NCBI RefSeq assembly: GCF_037482285.1
Contig: NZ_JBBEYB010000004.1
Coordinates: 1-64,000 of the forward strand
Reading direction: 5' to 3'
Source of the DNA: Aquabacterium sp029268225
Lineage (GTDB): Bacteria > Pseudomonadota > Gammaproteobacteria > Burkholderiales > Burkholderiaceae_C
Length of the DNA: 64,000 nucleotides
Both the position numbers and the translations under genes were made by a program. Positions 41,915 through 50,776 of the stretch are shown in pieces (position 1 is the first letter of the stretch; each line of letters begins with the position of its first letter). A model generated the notes under the pieces. The model worked only from the letters and a program-made list of their open reading frames with translations. It searched no databases and had not been told where the DNA came from.

Positions 41915-42697
41915 ATGCTTTTGGACGACGACCAACAACTCCGCTACAGCCGCCACCTGCTGCTCGACGAGTGGTCGGAAGGCGCGCAAGGGCGTTTGTT
42001 GAGTGCCCATGTGCTGGTCATCGGAGCCGGTGGTCTGGGGGCGCCTGCCCTGATGTACCTGGCCTCCTGCGGGGTGGGGCGCATCACCGTGGTCGACCCC
42101 GACACGGTCGACCTCACCAACCTGCAGCGTCAGATCGCCCACACCACGGCCCGCATCGGTCAGCCCAAGGTGCTGTCAGCAGAGTTGGCCATCTCCGAGC
42201 TCAACCCCGGTGTGCAGGTGCACGCCATCGCCGAAGCGGCCGATGAGGCCCTGCTCGACATCTGGGTGCCCCAGGCGGACGTCGTGCTCGACTGCACCGA
42301 TCGCTTTGCCATCCGTCAGACCATCAACCGTGCCTGCCGCAGCCATGGTGTTCCCCTGGTGTCGGCCTCGGCGGTGCGCTTCGATGGCCAGATCAGCGTG
42401 TTCGACCCGCGTGTTCCCGAGTCACCCTGTTACGCCTGCCTCTTTCCGCCCGATGCACCGCCGGAAGAAACCCGCTGTGCCTTGATGGGCGTGTTCGCCC
42501 CCGTGGTGGGCATGATGGGGGTGATGCAGGCCGGAGAAGCCGTCAAGCTGCTGGCTGGTTTGCATGAGCCGGGTGTCTCCGGCCACCACCAATCGCTGGC
42601 CGGGCGTTTGCTGCTGCTGGACGGGCGTGACTGGTCCTGGACCACCCTGCGTGCGCACCGATCGCCGCAATGCCCGGTGTGCGGCCCTGCCACCTGA
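41915..42697 (+). CDS. ThiF/MoeB/HesA family adenylyltransferase
   Basis: 260 residues from the ATG at 41915; a GTG at 41885 overlapping the ctpA stop is an alternative. The E1-like fold is seen in RYSRHLLLDEW, VLVIGAGGLGAPALMYLASC (nucleotide binding), NLQRQIAH, DCTDRFAIRQTIN, and zinc ligands CYACLFP and CPVCGP. It would adenylate the C-terminus of ThiS or MoaD for sulfur transfer in thiamine or molybdopterin synthesis. No partner gene is nearby, so MoeB or ThiF cannot be distinguished. Confidence 0.85.
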   Translation: MLLDDDQQLRYSRHLLLDEWSEGAQGRLLSAHVLVIGAGGLGAPALMYLASCGVGRITVVDPDTVDLTNLQRQIAHTTARIGQPKVLSAELAISELNPGVQVHAIAEAADEALLDIWVPQADVVLDCTDRFAIRQTINRACRSHGVPLVSASAVRFDGQISVFDPRVPESPCYACLFPPDAPPEETRCALMGVFAPVVGMMGVMQAGEAVKLLAGLHEPGVSGHHQSLAGRLLLLDGRDWSWTTLRAHRSPQCPVCGPAT

Positions 42698-42710
42698 ACC
42701 GATCTCCGAC

Positions 42711-43619
42711 ATGAACAACCCCAAAGAACTGCTCGAGCGCAACTTTCCCACGGCCGACCAGGATGCCCGCAGTGCGCGCCGTCCCTCCTTGTATGCGGGC
42801 GACGACAGCAGCTACGAGCTGGCGTTCACCGACAACGATTTCCTGCTCCATCCTGACCTGCGTCCGGTGCGCATGCAACTCGAGTTGCTCAAGCCCGAGA
42901 TGGTGCAGCGCGAGGAGAACATCGAGTCCACCATCGTTGTCTTTGGCAGTGCCCGCATCCTGCCGGCCGAGCAGGCCCAGCTCAAACTGCAGGAGGCCGA
43001 GGACATGCCGCCCGGTCCCGCGCGCGAGCACGCGCTGCACGTCGCGCGTCGGCATGTGGTGATGGCACGCTATTACGAAGAGGCGCGCGCCTTTGCCAGC
43101 CTGGTCACCGAGCACTCCGCTCGCCTGGCCTCGCCCATCTACGTGGTCACCGGTGGCGGTCCGGGCGTGATGGAGGCCGGCAACCGTGGTGCCTTCGAAG
43201 TGGGTGGCAAGAGCCTGGGACTCAACATCGTGCTGCCTCACGAACAGGAGCCCAATCCCTACATCACGCCACGCCTGTGCTTCCAGTTCCACTACTTTGC
43301 GCTGCGCAAGATGCACTTCCTGATGCGCTCGATCGCGCTGGTGTGCTTCCCGGGCGGCTTCGGTACGCTTGATGAACTGTTCGAGACCCTCACCCTGATC
43401 CAGACCGGCAAGTGCCGCAAGCGTCCGGTGCTGCTGTTCGGGCGCGAGTTCTGGACCAAGCTGATCAACTTCGATCATCTGGTCGACACCGGCATGATCA
43501 GCCCCGAAGACCTCGACCTGTTCCGCTTCGTTGAAACGGCCGACGAGGCCTGGGAAACCTTGCAGCAGGTGTATGGCCTCGGCCAGGACGCCTCCGCCGA
43601 CAGCCCCAGCGGCTGGTGA
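42711..43619 (+). CDS. LOG family protein (TIGR00730-like nucleotide phosphoribohydrolase)
   Basis: 302 residues from the ATG at 42711; the frame stays open upstream but that is a shadow. VTGGGPGVMEAGNRGA and PGGFGTLDELFETL are the Rossmann and catalytic PGGxGTxxE motifs of LOG proteins, which cleave the ribose-5'-phosphate from nucleotide monophosphates. It is longer than the 190-residue cytokinin-activating type, with an extra N-terminal 90 residues. The role may be nucleotide metabolism. Confidence 0.85.
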   Translation: MNNPKELLERNFPTADQDARSARRPSLYAGDDSSYELAFTDNDFLLHPDLRPVRMQLELLKPEMVQREENIESTIVVFGSARILPAEQAQLKLQEAEDMPPGPAREHALHVARRHVVMARYYEEARAFASLVTEHSARLASPIYVVTGGGPGVMEAGNRGAFEVGGKSLGLNIVLPHEQEPNPYITPRLCFQFHYFALRKMHFLMRSIALVCFPGGFGTLDELFETLTLIQTGKCRKRPVLLFGREFWTKLINFDHLVDTGMISPEDLDLFRFVETADEAWETLQQVYGLGQDASADSPSGW

Positions 43620-43624
43620 GTGTC

Positions 43625-44575
43625 ATGAGCGCTTCGCTGCCCACCCCTGCCGTGCGTGTGCGTCTCATCGGCGCACCCACCGACATCGGGGCAAGCATGC
43701 GTGGGGCGTCCATGGCGCCCGAGGCCTTGAGGGTGGCGGGCCTGGTCCCGGCGCTCACGCGTCTGGGGCTCGACGTTCGCGATGGTGGCAATCTCCAGGG
43801 CCCTCCCAACCCGGAGCACGCGCCTCAGCAAGGCTATCGCCACCTACCCGAGTGCGTGCAGTGGAACCGCGCGGCCTATCACGAGGTCGGCGAGGCTTTG
43901 CGGCAAGGCGCGGTGCCGCTGCTCATGGGGGGGGATCACAGCTTGGCCATCGGCTCCATCAGCGCGGTGGCCGCGCACTGCCGCGCCACCGGTCGGGACC
44001 TGCGGGTCATCTGGTTGGATGCCCACGCCGATTTCAACACCCCGGACCTCACCCCCAGTGGCAACCTGCATGGTATGCCGGTGGCAGTGCTGTGCGGGCA
44101 CGGGCCCGAGGCCCTGCGCCACCTCGCGTCCCCCACGCACGACGTCCCGGCGCTGCAGGCGCATGAATTGCGCCTGATCGGTGTGCGCAGTGTGGACCCG
44201 TTGGAGCGCCACTTTGTCCACGGTCAGGGATTGGACGTGTTCGACATGCGCAGTCTCGACGAGCAGGGCATGCGCCGGGTCATGGAGCAGGCCTTGATGG
44301 GGGTGGGAGAGCGCACCCATCTGCACATCAGCTTCGATGTTGACTTCCTCGATCCCGACATCGCACCGGGCGTCGGGACCCCGGTGCGCGGCGGTCCTTC
44401 TTACCGCGAGGCGCAGTTGTGCATGGAGATGCTGGCGGACACCGGCCGTATCGGATCGGTGGACGTGATGGAGCTCAACCCGGCGCGCGACATCCAAAAT
44501 CGCACCGCTGAGCTGGTGGTGGACCTGCTCGAAAGCCTGTTCGGCAAGAGCACCTTGATGCGGGCCCGTCCGTGA
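43625..44575 (+). CDS. rocF: arginase
   Basis: 316 residues with arginase/ureohydrolase motifs: GAPTDIGASMRG, GGDHSLAIGS, WLDAHADFNTP, LHGMP and ISFDVDFLDPDIAPGVGTP, holding the dimanganese ligands. It hydrolyses arginine to ornithine and urea. The ATG at 43625 follows the LOG gene stop by five bases; a GTG at 43616 overlaps that stop. The stop overlaps the patatin start (GTGA), so they are probably coupled. The substrate could be another guanidino acid, but the NLHGMP segment fits arginase. Confidence 0.88.
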   Translation: MSASLPTPAVRVRLIGAPTDIGASMRGASMAPEALRVAGLVPALTRLGLDVRDGGNLQGPPNPEHAPQQGYRHLPECVQWNRAAYHEVGEALRQGAVPLLMGGDHSLAIGSISAVAAHCRATGRDLRVIWLDAHADFNTPDLTPSGNLHGMPVAVLCGHGPEALRHLASPTHDVPALQAHELRLIGVRSVDPLERHFVHGQGLDVFDMRSLDEQGMRRVMEQALMGVGERTHLHISFDVDFLDPDIAPGVGTPVRGGPSYREAQLCMEMLADTGRIGSVDVMELNPARDIQNRTAELVVDLLESLFGKSTLMRARP

Positions 44576-45816
44576 CGGAGCCGACGCCTGCCCCTCTGCA
44601 TCCCCGCCCGGGCGGCAAGACAGCCCTGATCCTGAGCGGCGGTGGGGCACGGGCCGCCTATCAGGTCGGTGTGTTGCAGGCCCTGCAACTCATCCGCCGC
44701 GATGCGGGTGAACGTCGCCGCGGCAACCCTTTTCACATCATCTCCGGCACCTCGGCAGGTGCGCTCAACGGCATGGCCCTGGCCTGCCAGGCCGATCACT
44801 ATGAGCTCGCCTTGCGCACCATGGTCGATGTCTGGCGCGACTTCCGTGCCGAACAGGTGTACCGTGCCGATTCGCTGGGGGTCATCCGCAGTGGTGCCCA
44901 ATGGCTGACCCTGTTTTCTCTGGGCTGGGCCCTGGCCCGCTGGCGCCGCATGCGTCCGCGCTCGCTGCTGGACAACAGTCCTGTGCGAGACCTGCTGCCT
45001 CAGCTCTTTCAGGTCGATCGCCTGCCGCAGTTGATGGCCGAAGGGCACCTGGATGCCGTGGCCGTCACCGCCTCGAGCTACACCACCGGTGAGCACGTCA
45101 CCTTCTATGACAGCGCCCACCCCATTCCCCCTTGGGCGCGCTCGCAGCGCTTGAGTGTGCGCGATCAGCTCGGCATCGACCACTTGCTCGCGTCCTCGGC
45201 CATCCCCTTTGTGTTCCCGGCCGTGAAGCTGTCGGTGCAGGGCAGAGAGCACTACTGTGGTGACGGCTCCATGCGCCAGGCCGCGCCCATCTCCCCGGCG
45301 ATCCACCTGGGCGCCGATCGGATCCTGGTGATCGGGGTGGGTCGGCTCCATGAGCCGCCTGATCGACGCGAGAAAGTGGTTGAGTACCCTAATCTGGCGC
45401 AGATCGCCGGTCACGCCATGTCCAGCATCTTCCTGGACTCGCTCACCGTGGACATTGAGCGCATGCAGCGCATCAACCACACGCTCAGCCTCATGACCCC
45501 CGAGCAACGTCGACACACCAGCCTGAGGCCCATCGAGGCGCTGGTGATCGCGCCCAGCCAGCGCATCGACGACATAGCCGCCCGTCACCTGTGGGCCCTG
45601 CCGCCTGCGGTGCGCGCCATGCTGCGGGCTGTCGGCGTCTACGGCCAGGGCAAGTCGGCCCGTGGTGCTGCGCTGGCCAGCTACCTGCTGTTCGAGTCGT
45701 CTTTCACCCGCGAACTCATCCACCTTGGCTTCACCGATGCCCTGGCCAAGCGCGAAGAGGTTCGCGCCTTCTTCGGCTGGGGCGAAACGCAGGGACGCGC
45801 GAGCGACGCCCCGTGA
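44572..45816 (+). CDS. patatin-like phospholipase
   Basis: 414 residues starting GTG at 44572. GGGARAAYQVG (oxyanion hole), GTSAGALNG (nucleophilic Ser) and DGSMRQAAP (catalytic Asp) form the Ser-Asp dyad of patatin-family lipid acyl hydrolases. A membrane-contacting C-terminal region follows. It probably hydrolyses membrane phospholipids. No secretion signal is seen, so it is intracellular. Confidence 0.9.
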   Translation: MTEPTPAPLHPRPGGKTALILSGGGARAAYQVGVLQALQLIRRDAGERRRGNPFHIISGTSAGALNGMALACQADHYELALRTMVDVWRDFRAEQVYRADSLGVIRSGAQWLTLFSLGWALARWRRMRPRSLLDNSPVRDLLPQLFQVDRLPQLMAEGHLDAVAVTASSYTTGEHVTFYDSAHPIPPWARSQRLSVRDQLGIDHLLASSAIPFVFPAVKLSVQGREHYCGDGSMRQAAPISPAIHLGADRILVIGVGRLHEPPDRREKVVEYPNLAQIAGHAMSSIFLDSLTVDIERMQRINHTLSLMTPEQRRHTSLRPIEALVIAPSQRIDDIAARHLWALPPAVRAMLRAVGVYGQGKSARGAALASYLLFESSFTRELIHLGFTDALAKREEVRAFFGWGETQGRASDAP

Positions 45817-45824
45817 GGCCAGAC

Positions 45825-45853
45825 TTTACTTCCCATTGACAGCGTGCTAAAGT
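45825..45853 (+). promoter_or_regulatory. sigma-70 promoter of rplU-rpmA
   Basis: TTTACT (45825-45830), a 17-base spacer and TAAAGT (45848-45853), with a TG one base before the -10 (extended -10). It lies about 57 bases upstream of rplU. A TTGACA at 45836 looks like a -35 but is too close to the -10 and has no partner at the right distance. Confidence 0.6.
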
Positions 45854-45909
45854 AGAGAGCTTCGCTTTGTAAAAGGCGGGGAATAGTTCTTTTCCTGAAA
45901 GGTCTCAAC

Positions 45910-46221
45910 ATGTACGCGGTCATAAAAACCGGTGGCAAGCAATACAAGGTTGCTGCTGGCGAAAAAATTAAAGTAGAACAGATTGCTGCGGAAGTTGGCC
46001 AAGAGATCGTGATCGACCAGGTTCTGGCAGTCGGCTCCGGCGCTGAACTCAAGGTGGGCACCCCTCTGGTGGCTGGCGCAACCGTCAAGGCAACTGTTGT
46101 TTCTCATGGTCGTCACGACAAGGTCCGCATCTTCAAGATGCGCCGTCGTAAGCACTATCAGAAGCGCCAAGGTCACCGTCAGAACTTCACCGAGCTGGAA
46201 ATCAGCGCCGTGAACGCCTGA
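45910..46221 (+). CDS. rplU: 50S ribosomal protein L21
   Basis: 103 residues: MYAVIKTGGKQYKVAAGEKI, later KMRRRKHYQKRQGHRQNFTE, the standard L21. It binds 23S rRNA in the large subunit. First gene of rplU-rpmA, with obgE after a terminator. Confidence 0.98.
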   Translation: MYAVIKTGGKQYKVAAGEKIKVEQIAAEVGQEIVIDQVLAVGSGAELKVGTPLVAGATVKATVVSHGRHDKVRIFKMRRRKHYQKRQGHRQNFTELEISAVNA

Positions 46222-46266
46222 TCTCGCGCCTTCTTCGTCTAACCTCAGTCACCAAGGAGCAGATCC

Positions 46267-46524
46267 ATGGCACAGAAAAAAGGCGGCGGTTCCACGCGGA
46301 ACGGCCGTGACTCGCAACCCAAGATGCTGGGCGTGAAGGCCTTCGGCGGTCAAGTGATCTCCGCTGGTTCCATCATCGTCCGTCAACGCGGCACCCGCTT
46401 CCACGCTGGTACCAACGTCGGCACCGGCCGCGACCACACCCTGTTCGCGCTGGTCGATGGCACCGTGTCCTTCACCGTCAAGGGCGCGTTGAACCGCAAG
46501 ACCGTGGTCGTGACCCCGGTCTGA
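46267..46524 (+). CDS. rpmA: 50S ribosomal protein L27
   Basis: 85 residues: MAQKKGGGSTRNGRDSQPKM, then GSIIVRQRGTRFHAG, the normal L27 whose N-terminal tail reaches the peptidyl-transferase centre. It follows rplU by 45 bases with an AAGGAG ribosome site. Confidence 0.98.
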   Translation: MAQKKGGGSTRNGRDSQPKMLGVKAFGGQVISAGSIIVRQRGTRFHAGTNVGTGRDHTLFALVDGTVSFTVKGALNRKTVVVTPV

Positions 46525-46557
46525 TCGGTCTTTGGCAGCCTACGGGCCTGCTGAACC

Positions 46558-46585
46558 AAAGCCCCGGCTTGCCGGGGCTTTTGTG
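46558..46585 (+). terminator. rho-independent terminator after rpmA
   Basis: AAAGCCCCGGC (46558-46568) pairs perfectly with GCCGGGGCTTT (46571-46581), followed by TTGTGTTTGT. It ends the ribosomal protein transcript; obgE therefore needs its own promoter or read-through. Confidence 0.85.
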
Positions 46586-46659
46586 TTTGTCGCCCGTCCA
46601 GATTTTTTTGTCAGTGGCAGGGATAATCTCTGCCCTGGACTCACAAGGACACCCGTCTC

Positions 46660-48312
46660 ATGAAATTCGTCGATGAAGCCACCATTGATGTGACCGCCGG
46701 CAACGGTGGCAGCGGATGCATCAGCTTCCGTCGCGAGAAATTCATTCCCTTCGGCGGCCCCAACGGGGGCGACGGCGGGCGAGGCGGGCACGTCTACGTG
46801 GTCGCTGACCGCAACATCAACACCCTGATCGACTACCGCTACGCCCGCCGCCACGAGGCGCGCAACGGCGAGCAAGGTCGAGGCTCCGACCAATTCGGCG
46901 CCGCCGGCGAGGACATCGTCCTGCGCATGCCGGTGGGCACCATCATCCGCGACTACGAAACCGGCGAAGTGATGATGGAGCTGCTCGAGCACGGCGAAAA
47001 GCGCCTGCTGGCCAAGGGCGGTGATGGCGGCTTCGGCAACCTGCACTACAAGACCTCGACCAACCGTGCCCCGCGCAAGAAAACCGTCGGCTGGCCCGGC
47101 GAGGCCTTCAAGCTCAAGCTCGAGTTGCGCGTGCTGGCCGATGTCGGCCTGCTGGGCATGCCCAATGCCGGCAAGTCCACCCTGATCGCGGCCATCTCGA
47201 ACGCTCGTCCCAAGATCGCCGACTACCCCTTCACCACCTTGCACCCCAACCTGGGTGTGGTGCGCGTGGGCCCGGAGAAGAGCTTTGTGGTCGCCGACAT
47301 CCCCGGTCTGATCGAAGGCGCGTCGGAAGGTGCCGGTCTGGGCCACCTGTTCCTGCGCCACCTGCAGCGCACCCGCGTGCTGCTGCACGTCATCGACCTG
47401 GCGCCGTTTGACGACGCCGATCCGGTGCAGCAGGCCCGAGCCATCGTCAACGAACTCAAGATCTACGACGAAGAGCTCTACAACAAGCCGCGCTGGCTGG
47501 TGCTCAACAAGCTCGACATGATCCCCGAGGCCGAGCGCGTGACCCGCGTGCTCGAATTCGTGCGCCGCTACGGCTGGAAGGGCCCGGTCTTCCAGATCTC
47601 GGCCCTGACCCGCCAGGGCTGCGAGCAGTTGGTGCAGACGATTTACCAGCACGTGGCCAGCATGCAGGAGCATCACGAAGAAGCCGACATCCGCTTCGAC
47701 GTGGAAGCCAGCCTGCCGATGGCATCTGACCTGATGGCCCGCGCCGGCTTGTCGTACGACGACGAACTGGAAGCCTTGATCAAGCCCAAGTCGGGTGCCG
47801 CACGCAAGGCTGTGGCCAAGAAGGCGGTAGCCAAGAAACCCCCGGCCAAGAAAGCTGCGGCCAAGCCTGCGCCTGCCAAGAAGCCCGTGGCGAAGAAAGC
47901 CGCTGTGAAGACGGCCGCGGCGCCTGCCGCCAACAAGGCGGTAGCGAAGAAGGCTGCCGCGAAGAAGGTGGTCGCCAAGAAGGTCGCGGTCAAGAAAGCG
48001 GCGGTCAAAACCGCGGCCGTGAAGCAGACTGCGGTGAAGAAGGCGGCCGCACCCAAGGCAGCGCCGGCCAAGAAAGTGACCGCCAAGAAGGTCGCCGCCA
48101 AGCCGGTTGCAGCCAAGAATGCTGCCGTCAAACCGGTCGTCACCAAGAAGGCCGCAGTGAAGACCGTGGCGGTGAAGAAGGCGCTGGCCCAGAAGCCGGT
48201 GGCCACCAAGGCGCCCGCCCAAAAGGCAGCGCCCGTCAAAGTCCCCGCCAAGAAGGTCGCAGCCAAGAAAGCCGTCGCCAAAAAGGCCGTGGCCAAGAAG
48301 GCCGCCCGCTGA
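46660..48312 (+). CDS. obgE: GTPase ObgE/CgtA with long Lys/Ala-rich C-terminal tail
   Basis: 550 residues. The glycine-rich Obg fold (VTAGNGGSGCISFRREKFIP) is followed by the G domain (GMPNAGKST, DYPFTTLHPN, DIPGLIEGASEGAGLG, LNKLDM). From about residue 378 the sequence is a run of KKAVAKK/AAAKK units to the end, some 170 residues, in place of the short acidic tail of most relatives. Obg GTPases act in ribosome 50S assembly and stress control. The tail resembles histone-H1-like proteins and may bind nucleic acid. An A/T-rich gap with a near-palindrome (46616-46634) precedes the start. Confidence 0.95.
   Translation: MKFVDEATIDVTAGNGGSGCISFRREKFIPFGGPNGGDGGRGGHVYVVADRNINTLIDYRYARRHEARNGEQGRGSDQFGAAGEDIVLRMPVGTIIRDYETGEVMMELLEHGEKRLLAKGGDGGFGNLHYKTSTNRAPRKKTVGWPGEAFKLKLELRVLADVGLLGMPNAGKSTLIAAISNARPKIADYPFTTLHPNLGVVRVGPEKSFVVADIPGLIEGASEGAGLGHLFLRHLQRTRVLLHVIDLAPFDDADPVQQARAIVNELKIYDEELYNKPRWLVLNKLDMIPEAERVTRVLEFVRRYGWKGPVFQISALTRQGCEQLVQTIYQHVASMQEHHEEADIRFDVEASLPMASDLMARAGLSYDDELEALIKPKSGAARKAVAKKAVAKKPPAKKAAAKPAPAKKPVAKKAAVKTAAAPAANKAVAKKAAAKKVVAKKVAVKKAAVKTAAVKQTAVKKAAAPKAAPAKKVTAKKVAAKPVAAKNAAVKPVVTKKAAVKTVAVKKALAQKPVATKAPAQKAAPVKVPAKKVAAKKAVAKKAVAKKAAR
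47791..48312 (+). repeat. Lys/Ala codon repeats encoding the ObgE tail
   Basis: Irregular repeats of GCCAAGAAG and related codons encode units such as AVAKK and PAKKAA. The codons vary between copies, so the repeat is not a pure DNA microsatellite and seems maintained at protein level. Confidence 0.8.
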
Positions 48313-48349
48313 GCCCTGATCTCCATTCGCCCTGACCGAGCCCCTGCCC

Positions 48350-49468
48350 ATGAACGATGTGTTGAAGAACGCCCGCCGCATTGTCGTCAAGGTGGGTTCC
48401 AGTCTGGTCACGAACGAGGGCAAGGGCGTGGACGCGGAGGCCATCGGCACCTGGTGCCGCCAGATGGCTGCGCTGGCGCAAGATGGCCGTGAGGTCATCA
48501 TGGTCTCCAGTGGCGCCATCGCCGAAGGCATGAAGCGCCTGGGCTGGGCCACCCGTCCCAAGGAAATCCACGCCTTGCAGGCGGCTGCGGCCGTCGGTCA
48601 GATGGGTCTGGCCCAGATGTACGAAACCAAGCTGCGTGAGCACGGGATGGGCAGCGCCCAAGTCTTGCTCACGCACGCCGACCTCGCTGACCGCGAGCGT
48701 TACCTCAACGCCCGTTCCACGCTCCTGACGCTGCTGTCGCACAAGGTGGTGCCCGTCATCAACGAGAACGACACGGTGGTCACCGACGAAATCAAGTTCG
48801 GTGACAACGACACCTTGGGGGCGCTGGTGGCCAACCTGGTCGAGGCCGATGTCCTGGTCATCCTCACCGATCAGAAGGGGCTCTACAGCGCCGACCCGCG
48901 CAAGGACCCCAACGCCCGCTTCATCGACGTCTGCACCGCGGGCGATCCGGCGCTGGAGCAGATGGCCGGCGGCGCGGGCTCCCGCGTGGGCACCGGCGGC
49001 ATGATCACCAAGGTGCTGGCCGCCAAACGGGCAGCGGGCAGCGGCGCTTCCACGGTCATCGCCTGGGGGCGTGAGCCTGACGTGCTGGTGCGCTTGACCC
49101 AGGGCGAACCCATTGGTTCGCTCTTCGTGGCCGCCACCGCCAAGCTCACCGCCCGCAAGCAGTGGATGGCCGACCACCTGCAACTGCGTGGGGCCGTGAT
49201 CGTCGATGACGGTGCCGTGCACAAATTGCGTGAGGAGGGCGCCAGCCTGCTGCCCATCGGCATGACCGAGGTGGTGGGCGAGTTCTTCCGTGGCGATGTC
49301 ATCGCAGTGCGCAACAGCCAGGGCCAGGACGTGGCCCGTGGCTTGGCCAACTACGCCAGCGGCGAAGCGCGCCTGCTGGTGCGCAAGGCTTCGGCCGACA
49401 TCGAGGCGGCACTGGGCTTCACCAACGAGCCCGAGATGATCCACCGCGACAACCTCGTGCTGGCCTGA
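48350..49468 (+). CDS. proB: glutamate 5-kinase
   Basis: 372 residues: RRIVVKVGSSLVTNEGKG (phosphate loop), VSSGAIAEGMKRLG, INENDTVVTDE and FGDNDTLGALVANLV, then a C-terminal PUA domain (about 280-372). It phosphorylates glutamate in the first step of proline synthesis and is feedback-inhibited by proline. The proB start lies 37 bases after obgE, probably in one transcript. Confidence 0.97.
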   Translation: MNDVLKNARRIVVKVGSSLVTNEGKGVDAEAIGTWCRQMAALAQDGREVIMVSSGAIAEGMKRLGWATRPKEIHALQAAAAVGQMGLAQMYETKLREHGMGSAQVLLTHADLADRERYLNARSTLLTLLSHKVVPVINENDTVVTDEIKFGDNDTLGALVANLVEADVLVILTDQKGLYSADPRKDPNARFIDVCTAGDPALEQMAGGAGSRVGTGGMITKVLAAKRAAGSGASTVIAWGREPDVLVRLTQGEPIGSLFVAATAKLTARKQWMADHLQLRGAVIVDDGAVHKLREEGASLLPIGMTEVVGEFFRGDVIAVRNSQGQDVARGLANYASGEARLLVRKASADIEAALGFTNEPEMIHRDNLVLA

Positions 49469-49553
49469 TCGGTCCAGCCCGCGAGAGGCACCTGACGCGA
49501 TCCCCTGAATGGGGAGGGAGGCGGGTTCACCCTGCCCAGGGGTGTTCGGACGT

Positions 49554-49588
49554 CACGTAAAAATAAGTCCTGAGACTTTTTTCACGTG
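49554..49588. promoter_or_regulatory. long A/T-rich hairpin between proB and the solute-binding protein gene
   Basis: CACGT (49554-49558) pairs with ACGTG (49584-49588) around an A-rich/T-rich arm, and AAGTC (49565-49569) with GACTT (49574-49578) around a four-base loop. The hairpin lies 24 bases before the next start codon and could be a terminator of proB or an operator. Which of these is not decided by the sequence. Confidence 0.5.
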
Positions 49589-49611
49589 TTCTGCTCCCCG
49601 GAGGCTCCTGC

Positions 49612-50673
49612 ATGTCCCACGCTCCCCGCTCCTTCCTGCGTCCCCAATCTCTGGCATTGGCTGCCGCTGCCCTGCTGTCTTCCGTGGCGGTGTCGGCCCA
49701 GGCCAAGAATGTTGTCTGCGTCTGGGACGTGGCCGGCAAGACGGGTGATGTCTTCGCCACCGCCACCGACTACGCGCTGGCCATGCAGAAGCACGGCGCC
49801 ACCCTCGAACTGAAGGGCTACACCGATGAGCGCGTGGCCATCGAGGACTTCCGTGCAGGTCAGTGCGACGCGGTGGTGGCCACCTCGTTCCGCACCCGTC
49901 AGTTCAACAACATCGCCGGCTCCATCGACAGCATCGGTTCAACCTTGATCATCAAGAACGGCAAGGTGGACATCGACGCCGGCTACGAAGTGCTGCGCAA
50001 GGTCATTCAGGTGTTTTCCTCGCCTGCCGCCAGCAAGATGATGGTCGACGGCAACTATGAAGTCGGCGGCATCTTCCCGCTGGGCGCAGCCTATCCCATC
50101 GTGCGTGATCGCAAGAACAACACCGTTGAATCGCTGGCAGGCAAGAAGATCGCCGCCTTCGACTACGACAAGGCCCAGGGCATGATGATCCAGCGCATCG
50201 GCGCCCAGCCGGTGTCGGTGGATGTGAGCAACCTGGGGACGAAGTTCAACAATGGTCTGCTCGACATGGTGACCTTGCCGGCCGTGGCCTACAAGCCTTT
50301 CGAATTGCAAAAGGGCATCGGCAAGACCGGTGGCATTGGCCGACTGCCCATCGTGATCCCCACGGTGCAGATCATGCTCAACAAGGGCAAGTTCCCCGAG
50401 GGCTTTGGCGACAAGTCGCGTCAGTTCTGGCTGGCCCAGTTTGATCGCGCCCTGAACATCGTCAAGACCGCTGAAAAGGGCATCCCGGCCGCTGTGTGGG
50501 AAGACTTCCCTGCCGAGAGCATTCCCAAGTACGCCGTGATGTACCGCGAGGCTCGCCTGGACATCGCCAAGCAAGGCATTTACAACAAGACGACCTTGAA
50601 CGTGATGAAGAAGGCCCGTTGCAGCGTCAACCCGTCCGATGCGGAATGCGCCACCCCGCGCGAAATCGACTGA
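49612..50673 (+). CDS. putative periplasmic solute-binding protein (DUF6091-like)
   Basis: 353 residues with a signal peptide ending near AVSAQAKN. Segments VCVWDVAGKTGDVFA, KGYTDERVAIEDFRAGQCDA, and FDYDKAQGMMIQRIGAQPVS suggest a TRAP/ABC-type binding protein of the DUF6091 kind. No transporter genes are adjacent, so it may act alone or with distant partners. Two Cys near the C-terminus (CSVNPSDAEC) could form a disulfide. Substrate unknown. Confidence 0.75.
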   Translation: MSHAPRSFLRPQSLALAAAALLSSVAVSAQAKNVVCVWDVAGKTGDVFATATDYALAMQKHGATLELKGYTDERVAIEDFRAGQCDAVVATSFRTRQFNNIAGSIDSIGSTLIIKNGKVDIDAGYEVLRKVIQVFSSPAASKMMVDGNYEVGGIFPLGAAYPIVRDRKNNTVESLAGKKIAAFDYDKAQGMMIQRIGAQPVSVDVSNLGTKFNNGLLDMVTLPAVAYKPFELQKGIGKTGGIGRLPIVIPTVQIMLNKGKFPEGFGDKSRQFWLAQFDRALNIVKTAEKGIPAAVWEDFPAESIPKYAVMYREARLDIAKQGIYNKTTLNVMKKARCSVNPSDAECATPREID

Positions 50674-50690
50674 TTGACCTGAATGGACCC

Positions 50691-50757
50691 TGTGCCCCCG
50701 GTTGCGGTCGGGGGGCACACAGTCACGGACCCGGAGGCGAAAGCCTGCCGGGTCTTG
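50691..50757 (+). terminator. two successive terminator hairpins after the solute-binding protein gene
   Basis: TGTGCCCCC (50691-50699) pairs with GGGGGCACA (50711-50719). A second hairpin has GACCCGG (50728-50734) pairing with CCGGGTC (50748-50754), and AGGC/GCCT inside around a GAAA tetraloop, followed by TTGTC. They lie between convergent genes and may serve both strands. Confidence 0.65.
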
Positions 50758-50776
50758 TCATCTGTGATGGTCAGGC

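Noticed and set aside
45836..45841. TTGACA as the -35 box of rplU
   Set aside because: Only six bases separate it from the good -10 TAAAGT; TTTACT at 45825 has the right spacing.
46540..48561. 673-codon frame opposite obgE
   Set aside because: Its Gly/Leu/Arg repeats mirror the Lys/Ala tail of ObgE on the sense strand.
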